Of a stretch of 64,000 nt of DNA, positions 33,665 to 43,017 are shown piece by piece. The position numbers were made by a program, and so were the translations under genes. How positions within the stretch are numbered: position 1 is the stretch's first letter; every line of letters begins with the position of its first letter. Source of the DNA: Locusta migratoria (taxonomy: Eukaryota > Arthropoda > Insecta > Orthoptera > Acrididae); NCBI GenBank assembly GCA_026315105.1, contig CM048744.1, forward strand, positions 974,528,221-974,592,220, given 5' to 3'. Under the pieces are notes generated by a model. The model made no database searches and had not been told where the DNA came from. It saw nothing but the letters and a program-made list of their open reading frames with translations.

Positions 33665-35133
33665 CACTACTGGCCGTTGAAGTTGCTACACCGAGAAGAA
33701 ATGCAGATGATAAACGGGTATTCATTGGACAAATATACTAGAACGACATTTTCATGCAATTTGGTTACATAGATCCTGAGAAATCAATAACCAGAACAAC
33801 CACCTCTGGCCTTAATAACGTTCTTTATACGCCTGGACATTGAGTCAAACAGAGCTTGGATGGCGTGTACAGGTACAGATGCCGATGCAGCTTCATCACG
33901 ATGTAGTAGCGATGCTTGTCGCTGACTTCTGCCCTCTCTCTGCCAGTGTATCGATAAAAACTCGATATTTATCACGTTCAACTTTTTTGCAACAAGCTGA
34001 AGTGAGAGAGTGGAACTATTCCTCACTTACTGTCTTCTCCTCGATGTATTAGGACGTGTACCAGGATTTTGCCTAATTATTGAAAGTGTGAGCTTAGTTC
34101 CTTTTTTTATTAATTTCAATAAACCCATAAACCCCCACAGTTAATTTAAAATATCTTACTTACTTACAACCCCTTCTCCATTCTCACTAATTTTAAAGTT
34201 ATTTATTTTAAGCAGATTCAGTACTTCATAAAGTGATGCTCGGGTATTATTGCGATTTGTTTCGCGATTGTACTAAAACATTCTCTGTGCAACTTTTATT
34301 TATTTCGTGTCTATGAATGGTTTATTACATTTTAATGCCTGCAGAAAAATCTTCGCGATGTTTATGAAGTGCGATAATTTTGCAATTTTTGGCGACTATC
34401 ATGATTAATTTTCAACACGGTCATAGAACAATAGTAAACGAAACGCACAATCCCAGCATCAATTTATCGAAGTAATATTCCAGTCATCACAGCTAGAATC
34501 ACTACAGAACATGACCGAAATATTTGTACCAGCTCTCAATAAGGTAAAATTTAGATTCCGCCGCCTTCTTCTGTAATGTTGCTTTCTGGTGTTGTATTTG
34601 CTACCGAAGTCACGACCGCTACCATTTAATGGCGGAATCCAATAATTTTGTTTAAATTCTCCCTTCCTTGTCAAAATTCCTCAGTATTTCTATTTAAAAT
34701 TATTTCAGCATCTGGTAAAATTTCATTTGCGGTCCCCAACCTCAACTTTAATACGCAACACCCATTTTCATATGAAAGCAGTATTGCAACGATACCGGAG
34801 TTCTTTAAGAGTGGTGACTGGCGTATTGTGACGAGCCAGTTGCTCGGCCATCATTGACCAGACGTATTCAGTTGGTGAGAGATCTGGGGAATGTGCTGGC
34901 CAGGGCAGCAGTCGAACATTTTCGGTATCCAGAAAGGCAAGTACAGGACCTGCAACATGCGGTAGTGCATTATCCTGCTGAAATATAGGGTTTCGCAGGG
35001 ATCGAATGAAGGGTAGAGCCACGGGTCGTAACGCATCTGAAATGTAACGGCCACTGTTCAAATTGCCGTCGAGGCGAACAAGATGTGACCGAGACGTCAT
35101 CTTCGTGGAATAGAAATTTAATGGCCAGGAGTG
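33665..35133 (-). pseudogene. Tc1-like element relic with an 887-bp insertion
   Basis: Terminal repeats CACTACTGGCCGTTGAAGTT (left, after TA) and ATTTAATGGCCAGGAGTG (right). Minus-strand coding on the right: SHLVRLDGNLNSGRYISDAL, FQQDNALPHVAGP (second Asp) and HSPDLSPTEYVW (Glu region, altered). The C-terminal part continues on the left after the insertion at 33902-34788. The helix-turn-helix part is missing, so an internal deletion occurred. Confidence 0.88.
33902..34788. mobile_element. candidate solo LTR in Tc1 relic
   Basis: 887 bp foreign to the Tc1 family, bounded by TGTAGTA...TATTGCA and a 4-bp duplication ACGA (33898-33901, 34789-34792). TG...CA ends and a 4-bp duplication fit an LTR left after recombination. 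AATAAA occurs near 34118. AT-rich, no coding. Tc1 text joins cleanly when it is removed. Confidence 0.55.
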
Positions 35134-35151
35134 TGTTGTTTTATAGAAGAA

Positions 35152-35995
35152 CTAGCTGAAAACCCGGCGTTGCCCGGGTATTTATTTATTTATTAATCCT
35201 GCCATTCATTTGTATGAGGACCTTATGTCTATAAAATCTTTTGGGAATTCAGTAAGTAGTAAAGATATAATAGATTAAAAGCTGTTGCGTGATGGGGCGG
35301 TATTCCATGAACGTTACTGTTTATATGTTCATATCTCACCAACTACTTGTCATACTGTGATACAATTTTTAAGGTACCCTCAACTATATGTGTGTATATG
35401 GCCTGTAAAATTTCCTGCAGCTACAATTTGTAGTGTACAAATTATAAATTGTAACGTCATACCGAATGAAGCGGAATAGTAGTAAGCGAGAAACTTATTT
35501 CCTTTCATCATTTTGCTATGGTTGTCAGCGAGAAAAAGTTTAATAAAGGTTTGAAATTATGTTTAAAGTTTGTTGCAAGTCATTAAGTACTCTCATTCTC
35601 ATATAGCGTATTTATAAAGTCTCACCGCATTTTTTTGCGATATCTATTGGTTATAACGTAATATCTTTTGAAACATGTGTCGTATATCATTCTTAACACT
35701 GCAGCAATTGTTACCTCACGGTAAGGAATGTGTGTACCAAATTTGGTCGAAACCGGTCCAATGGTTTAGAAGAAAATGAGCCGCATTGTCGCAAAATGCG
35801 GCATTTTTTTCGCGCATCTCATTGTTTATGACCTCATATCTCGTGAACTATACATCGTATGTGATTCTTACACTTACGGCGACCGACCTCATGGATTGAA
35901 GCTTACGTGTACAAAATTTCATAAAGATTTGGACACAACTATAGATTTGTATTTAACACGTACATACATACGGACAGTCTGCTTTATATATCAGA
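35152..35995 (-). mobile_element. non-autonomous Helitron, copy 3
   Basis: On minus: opens TCTGATATATAAAGC after A, ends CCCGG-GCAACG-CCGGG, then TTTTCAGCTAG and T. Interior blocks as in 4974-7142. No coding. Confidence 0.75.
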
Positions 35996-36420
35996 TTACC
36001 GTGCCAGTCCGGATCTAAGGAACTGTTTCCTAAGCCGGCCGCGGTGGCCGAGGAGACTGAGGCGCTCCAGTCACGGTCTGCACGGCCACTACGGTCGGGT
36101 TTGAATCCCCCCTCGGGAATGGATATTTGTGCCGTCTTTAGTGTAAGGTAGTTGATAAGTAGTTTGTAAGTTTAGGGACTGATGATCCCGTAGTTAAGTC
36201 CCATAAGCTTAACAAACATTTTGAAACTGCTTCCTACTTCTACTTTTGACACTGAAGCTTTCTAATCCGTACTGTATAAGTTTATTACTGCCTGTAAAAA
36301 CTGCTTTTATCGTGGATTTATGCTCTCTGACGTCGAAGTACCTCCCGAGCGCCCGGCGATCTTCAGAGCACTCTAAATCGGTAAGGAGCACGGACAGGAA
36401 GGACCCTCAGAGCCGAGGAC
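35996..36420 (+). repeat. duplicated flank, filled copy (contains SINE)
   Basis: TTACCGTGCCAGTCCGGATC through GAGCCGAGG matches 38038-38270 at high identity once the SINE at 36034-36224 is removed. Includes GTGGATTTATGCTCTCTGAC and GAGCGCCCGGCGATCTT. Confidence 0.9.
36034..36224 (+). mobile_element. SINE-A, variant 1, with an empty-site copy 2 kb away
   Basis: Head GCCGGCCGCGGTGGCCGAGG. Duplication AACTG(T/C)TTCCTA (36021-36032, 36225-36236). The paralogous site at 38060-38072 has the target once and no SINE, so insertion postdates the duplication. Confidence 0.95.
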
Positions 36421-36805
36421 TTGTCAGTACTATGTATCGTGGCTAGTTGGCACAGGGAAAGGAATGTGTGCCCTGTTTCTCTGTTGCCGATCTACCCCTT
36501 GGTCGAAGTCGGTGCACAGTAACCTCCAAAATTGCACTTCATATTTCTAGATTTTTACCATTCAATTGCATTGTCATTTATTGACATAAGAACATGCGGA
36601 AAACGAAATTATGTTTGTAACTCAGTGTGTGATAATTTGCACGAAATCTTTTTCCTCATTTATGTCTTCCCCTGTAGATGCACAGAAGCATTCGTTTTTC
36701 CTTCGTTCTGTATGGGAGTCAAACAGGACAACAAGTAACCAATAGCTGCACCTTCGGGTGGATTGCCGAATATATACGTAGAAGTAGCCGTACCAGTACT
36801 ATTGT
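36421..36805. other. no recognisable feature
   Basis: Between the duplicated flank and the second Helitron-type element. Short ORFs only. Confidence 0.4.
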
Positions 36806-36817
36806 TTTATAGAAGAA

Positions 36818-38037
36818 CTAGCTGAACCCCTGCTGCTTCGCATGCGTAGGCTGATTGGTCTGCACCAGTTGTTTCTCTTTAATCCTGATGAGGAATCCGT
36901 ATCTTAAGTTTCGTAGTTATAGCTTTAAATTTCAGTTAACAGCGCCAAATGTTTCAAAATCAATCTTTGCATCTCGTATTTCAACTCCTTATTGGTCGAA
37001 TTTCCAAAAATACCGAAACACGTGGCTTTTGAATTCGAACCCCGAATCCAAATCCGAAAATTTGTAATTTTAACTTCAAAATTTCCTAAATAGCAACAGA
37101 TTTTCGAAAAACACCCCTCTCCAATTTAACCTCCTTGATGGTTGAATTTCCAAAACTACCTAAACACGTGTCGTTTTAATCATGATCAAGACTCCATATC
37201 CTAATTTTCGTAGTTATAGCTCGAAATTTGAGTTAACAGCAACATATCTTTGAAAATCAATCTTTGCATCCCGTATTTCACCCCCTTATTAGTCTAATTT
37301 CCAAAAATACCGAAACACTTGTCTTTTTAATTCGAATCCCGAATCCAAATCCGAAAATGTGTAGTTCTAGCTTCAAAATTGCCTAAATAGCAACAGATTT
37401 TCGAAAAACATCCCCTCACCAATTTACCCCCTTGATGGTTGAATTTCCAAATATACCGAAACACGTATTTTTTAAATCATAACGAACAATACAAATACCA
37501 ATTTTTGTAGCTATAGCTTCAAAATTGTCTTGACAACAATGTGTTTTAGAAAAGAGTTTTTGATCCCCTCTCTTACCCCCTTTGTTTTTGAAGTTCCAAA
37601 AATACCGAAACACGTGTCTTTTCAATCCTGATCAAGAGTCTCTATCCTAAGTTTCGTAGTTATAGCTTGAAATTTGAGTTAACAGCAACATATTTTTGAA
37701 AATCAATTTTTTGCGTCCTCTATTTTACCCCCTTATTCGTTGAATTTCAAACAATGCCGAAACACGTGTCTTTTAAATTCGAACCCGGAATTAAAATCCG
37801 AAATTTTGTAGTTCTAGTTTCAAAATTGCCTAAATAGCTACGTATTTTCAAAAAACGTTTCATCCCCTACTTCACCCCCTTACGGACGGATATCGAAAAA
37901 TCGCTTCTTATATGACGCCTACAGAGTAAGATGAACACGCTGCACAAATTTCAAGTTTCTATCTTCAGTGGTTTGGGCTAGGCGATGATGAGTCAGTCAG
38001 TCAATCGGGACACTTCCTTGAGAGAGAGAGAGAGAGA
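36818..38037 (-). mobile_element. Helitron-type element with dimeric tandem repeats
   Basis: On minus it opens TCTCTCTC after A and ends GGGGTTCAGCTAG then T, so the ends are Helitron-like, but the terminal hairpin is weak. Its left outer flank TTGTTTTATAGAAGAACTAG and right flank ATTACCGTGCCAGTCCGG are the same as those of copy 3 at 35152-35995. The interior is unlike copy 3: alternating half-units of about 150 bp. No coding. Confidence 0.55.
36880..37880. repeat. dimeric minisatellite, about 300-bp period
   Basis: ACCGAAACACGTGTCTTTT recurs near 37013, 37154, 37312, 37456, 37609 and 37757. Successive half-units alternate between one with GATCAAGA and TCGTAGTTATAGCTTGAAAT and one with AATCCAAATCCGAAAA and CAAAATTGCCTAAATAGC. 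Confidence 0.88.
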
Positions 38038-38270
38038 TTACCGTGCCAGTCCGGATCTAAAGAACTGCTTCCTACTTGACTTTTGACACTAAAGCTTTCT
38101 AATCCGTATTGTATAACTTTGTTACTGCTCGCAAGAACTGCTTTTATCGTGGATTTATGCTCTCTGACGTCGAAGTAGGTCTCGAGCGCCCGGCGATCTT
38201 AAGAGCACTCTAAATCCGTAAGGAGCATGGACGGGGCGAACCCTCAAAGAGAGCCGAGGCCTGATGATGG
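38038..38270 (+). repeat. duplicated flank, empty copy
   Basis: Second copy of 35996-36420 lacking the SINE. Confidence 0.9.
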
Positions 38271-38985
38271 AGACAGCCACGTTTTACTACGCCGGGCGTC
38301 CATTAGGACGGCAGGGTGACAGGATCACTCAATTTGCAGAGTGGCGGTGGCGGCGCGATCCGATGTGATTGCCACATTATCGGCGGGTGGAGGGGGCGTG
38401 GCTTTGTGGAGGGGGGAGGGGAGGGAGTGGCCGCGTGGTGGGGGGAAGCGGTCAGCTGACGCTGCAGTTGTCGCTCCATTACTGTCCCAAACAGCTGCCG
38501 CCGCGTCACTTCACATCGCGCACCGGCCCAATCCTGTTACTGGGCGTTATTTCTGGCTCGTTACCTTCTGATGCCATTCCAATCTCTGTCACTGCACGGG
38601 ATCGATGGCCGTTCCAGCCGCGATTTTGTCAAATATCGTTGGCAAACAGAATTGCAAAAGGCGAATTGCCTCAGCGTCGACAGTGGAAACGTTGAGCGAT
38701 TTGGACGCTACAAACCAATCGTGTGGTTCATGTAATGTACTATCAGACGTATCCAGGAAGCAAATTTCACTATTTTTTTATTTTATTAATTTATTTTTAT
38801 TACCAAAGACAACTTAGTTACATAGTTACTTTTATTGGTAACAGGTACAGCGAGGTTTGAGCTGTTTCTACATACAAGCAGACCTTCCGGTTTCGGAAAT
38901 TCAGTTTGGGATGACACTTGGCATGCCTGTAGTTCACGTCAAGTGTGTCCACTAATAGAAGTTTTATTTGACTGATTTGATTTTC
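38271..38985. other. no gene; G-rich patch
   Basis: 38385-38455 has many runs of 3 to 6 G on plus (GGAGGGGGCGTGG, GGGGGGAGGGGAGGG), capable in principle of G-quadruplex folding. ORFs across it are compositional. Confidence 0.5.
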
Positions 38986-38989
38986 TCAG

Positions 38990-39290
38990 GGAAGCCAAAA
39001 CAGTCTTGGTCCAACCCGCCACTGCCCGCACCGAAACTAAGTTTATTGTGCGGTATTGCTCCCTGTATATCTAGTAAAGCCAACCAATGCCCTTGAACAG
39101 TGCAAGGAGTCCCTTTACCAGTTCTTTATTAGACACTATTTACACTATTTCTTCGGGTCTGGTTGTTCCAAATGTTCTGTGCCTTGTACTCTCCAATGCA
39201 ATGCATTCGAAGATTAGATGTGATGCAGTTTCATCACCGTCATCACAGATCCTACATTTACGGTCCTATTCTGTTATTCCCATAGTATGT
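38990..39290 (-). pseudogene. LINE C-terminal zinc-knuckle fragment
   Basis: Minus strand: CRICDDGDETASHLIFEC gives C-x2-C-x8-H-x4-C, followed by ALESTRHRTFGTTRPEEIV. This knuckle sits after RNase H in I/Jockey-type LINEs. One stop precedes it and one follows. Possibly the same family as 24530-24905. Confidence 0.7.
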
Positions 39291-40194
39291 AGGTGAATAG
39301 AAGTTTAAAAGCACACTATTCAGAAAATTCCGATGAAATGAGCTCGTACGTTTAAGCACAGCTCATATACATCTTATATACTAGGCACTGGATGTTGCAC
39401 AGAAGTATAGCGAAATAGCTCAAGTAATAGCGTGCTTGACTGTTATATGGCTGATTAGGATTCCATGCTCCGTGTAGGGAACCATGTATTTTTATTACTT
39501 AAAAAATTGTAACAATTAATGATATAAAATATTTTCAATTACGTCAGAAATAACTTTATTTTATTTATGAAATGACTGTTGCAGCCAATAAAAATTTTAA
39601 TTACAATATTTTCGTTTTAAAAGTTGACTAATTCCAAATATATTTTGCAGTTGATGTAGGTAGATTGAAGGGTTAAAAACTGTAGTTCAAATTTTAATTT
39701 CAGTATATTCGTTTAACAGTGGGGTGGGGGGGGGTGGAGGCTAATGTAAAGACAAGTAATTACAGATACATCATGATATTTTGCATCAGTTTTGCTGCTC
39801 ATATTCAGAGGATAATTTACGCTAAAGCCCTTTTACTTCACTGAGATTAAGATTTTTTATTGCTGAAATTAAATCATAAAAATATAGCTATTTAAAAAGC
39901 ACTACAGGAATTTCTCACCGGTAATACCATGCACCCCTCACCCAGGTAAGGAAGTGCGACTGTCTACCACGGCGATGCATTTATGCGTCATTCATTAAAA
40001 TAATTCAGATACCGTACTCTACATTCAACAGCCCCTCGTTTTATAGGCCACTGATTTGGGCTACCCAGCCATGCTTCCTGTCCTGTCCTGCCCTGCGCAC
40101 TACGATGCAGGTTTCCCCTTCCCATTACATTACGTCCTCTTGCTATGATGTGACAAGGGTCTCAGTTAGTTTGGTGACTATGTCTAACAAGGAG
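39291..40194. other. no gene; possible degenerate tRNA-like segment
   Basis: 39412-39480 (TAGCTCAAGTAATAGCGTGC...GGATTCCATGCTCC) loosely resembles a tRNA-derived head. The rest is AT-rich and featureless. Confidence 0.35.
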
Positions 40195-40570
40195 ACCACA
40201 TGGGTATCAGACTTCAGAATTTCTCCATATTTATGGTACGTGAAATTCAGAACTTAAATAACAACCAACCAAAGCCGCATCTCTCGAAAATTCTCGCGAA
40301 CATCGACTTTCAAAATCAAATCAAATATTTGTAAACTTATGGGACTTAACTACGGGGACATCAGTCCCTAAACTTACAAACTACTTATGAACTACTTACG
40401 AACTAGGACGGCACAAATATCCATGCCCGAGGGGGGATTCGAACCCCAGACCGTAGTGGCCGTGCAGACCGTGACTGAAGCGCATCAATCTCCTCGGCCA
40501 CCGCGGCCGGCACATCGACTTTGTAGTTTTGTAAGTACAAGTAAATACCAATTATTAAATCAGTTGCTAC
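40195..40570 (+). repeat. dispersed repeat, shared with 48303-48483 (inverted)
   Basis: ACCACATGGGTATCAGACTT, GTACGTGAAATTCAGAAC, AACCAACCAAAGCC and TCGACTTT...TTTTGTAAGTACAAGTAAATACC line up with the reverse complement of 48303-48483. It is interrupted by a SINE. Confidence 0.7.
40311..40511 (-). mobile_element. SINE-A, variant 1
   Basis: Minus-strand head GCCGGCCGCGGTGGCCGAGG. Perfect 11-bp duplication ACATCGACTTT (40300-40310, 40512-40522). Confidence 0.95.
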
Positions 40571-40574
40571 ACCT

Positions 40575-42944
40575 GTCTACATCTACATCTGCATAGATAC
40601 TCTGCAAATCACATTTAAGTGCCTGGCAGAGGGTTCATTAACCACCTTCATAACTTTTATCTACCGTTCAATTCTCTAATAGCGCGCGGGAAGGAAAACA
40701 CCTAAATCGTTCCGTTTTCGATCTGATTTCTCTTATTTTATTGGGATGGTCATGTCTCCCTAAGTAGGTGGGTGCTAGCTAAATATTTTCACATTCAGAA
40801 GTAAAAGTCGGTGATTGAAACTAAGCAAACAGATCACGCCGCAATGAATAACGTCGTTCTACTAATGATTTCCACCGCAATTCGTGCAACATTTCCGTGA
40901 CGCTTCCCACCCCCGTGATAAAACAAAACGAGTTGCCCTTCTCTGAACCTTCTCAATGTCTTCCGTCAGTCCCGTGTGGTGACGGTCCCACAAGAGCAAG
41001 AGGACGCACAAGTGTGATGTAGGCAGTCTCTTTGGTGGAGCTGGTGCATCTTCGAAGCGTTCTGCCAATGAAACGTAACCTTTGGTTCGTCTTCCCCACG
41101 ATAATTTCTGTGTGTTGTCTCCAGTCAAAGTTGTTCGTAATTGTAGCTCCTAGGTATTTGGTAGAATTTAAGACCTTAAGGTTTGACTGATTTATCGTGT
41201 AATTGAAGCTCAGCGGATTTCTTTTAGTGGTCATGTGTATTACTTCACACTTTTCTTTATTTAGTGTCAATTGCCAATTTTCGCACCATGCAGAAATTTT
41301 GCCTAAATCGCTTTGCAGTTGCTTTTGATTCTCTGTTGACTTCACTAACCGATAAACGACAGCATCATCCGCGAACAATCTAAGGGAGCTATTCAGATTG
41401 TCTCCTAAATCGTTTATAAACACGAGGAAGAGTAGGGGACCTAAAACTCTTCCCTGTGGAACGCCAGATATCACTTCTGTTTTACTCGATGACTTACCGT
41501 CAATTACAACGAACTGTGTCCTTTCTGATAGGAAATCGTGAATCCAACTCCACAACTGGGGAGATATTCCATAAGCACGCAATTTTATAAGAAGCCGCTT
41601 GTGGGGTACAGTGTCAAAAGCCTTCCTGAAATCCAGAAGTACGGAATCTATTTGAGATTCCTTGTCGATGGCACTTAACACTTCATGTGAATAAAGGGCA
41701 AGCTGTGTTTCGCAAGAGTGATACTTTCTGAATCCGTGTTGACTACTGGTTAATAGGTCGTTCTCTTCGAGGTAGTTCATAATATTCGAATAACGTATAT
41801 GTTCCAAAATCCTACTGCAAATCGACGTCAATGAGATAGGCCTGTAATTTTGGTGATCGCTCCTATTGCCTTTCTTGAATATTGGAGTAACTTGGACAAC
41901 TTTCCAGCTTTTGGGTACGGATCTTTCACTGAGTGAAGTACGGAGCTATTGCATCAGCATACTCTGAGAGGAATCTAGTTGGTATACAATCTGGCCCAGA
42001 AGATTTATTTTTGTTTAGTGACTTAAGTTGTTTTACTACTCCGGGAACATCTAAGTTTCGCATGCTGGCAGCTGTTCTTGTATTGAATACTGGAGTGTTC
42101 ACTTCGTCTTCTTTGGTGAACGAATTTCGGAAAGCTGTGTTTAGTAATACTGCCTTAGCAGTACTGTCATCGGTAGTATTACCATTGCTATCGCGTAGTG
42201 AAGGTATTGTTTGTGTTTTGCCGCTAGTGTACTTCGCATATGACCAGAATTTCTTTGGATTTTCTGCAAGATCACGAGACAGGATTTCGTTGTGGTAACT
42301 CCTATAGGCTTCTCGCATTGAAGTCCGCACTAGGTTGCGAGTCTTCAGTAAAAGATTGCCAGTATTGTGGATTCTGTGTCTTTTTAAATTTTGCATGCGT
42401 TTTTCTTTGTTTCTGTAACAGTGATCTGACATGTTTTCTGTACCACGGGGGGGGGGGGGGGAGGGGGTTGTCAACCCATTTATTTGGTAAAAATCTCTCG
42501 ATTGCTACTGATATTATGTCTTTGAAAGTAAGCCACAACTGATCTACACTCGCATTTTTAGTTTTGAAAGACTGGAGTTTATCACTCAGGAAAGCGTGAA
42601 GCGAATTTTTATCTGCTTTATTGAATAGATACATTTTTCGTTTATTTTTGGTGCATTTGGGAATTTCGACATTCAGTCTCGCTACTACAACTCGATGTTC
42701 GCTAATCCCTGTATCTGTTTTGATGCTCTTTACTAGCTCAGGATTATTTGTTGCTAGAAGATCAAGGGTATTTTCGCAACCACTTATTATTCTAGTGGGT
42801 TCATGAACTAACTGTTCGAAGTAGTTATCAGAAAAAGCATTCAGAACTAGTTCGGACGGTGTTTTATATTTGCCGCCGGTTTTGAATACATAATTATGCC
42901 AACATATCGAGGGTAAATTAAAGTCGCCACCGATTGTAACAGTA
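40575..42944 (-). pseudogene. older LINE (CR1/L2-type), 3' part of a copy split by another LINE
   Basis: Minus strand. 3' tail of ATGTAG units at 40578-40592. ORF2 text in three main blocks: 42302-42940 (endonuclease from TIGGDFNLPSICW, with T-I-S-E-H where SDH is expected), 41926-42474, and 40953-41831 with a 292-codon open stretch (HGFRKYHSCETQLAL, LLDFRKAFDTVPHKRL, SGVPQGRVLGPLLF, LRLFADDAVVYRL). Frameshifts near 40960, 41900 and 42450, the last by a G/C run. The 5' continuation is at 47199-47756, beyond the inserted LINE. Confidence 0.92.
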
Positions 42945-43017
42945 TCTACATCTACATCTACATACATACTCCGCAATTCACCATAAGGTGCGTGGCGGAG
43001 GGTACACCGTACCACTA

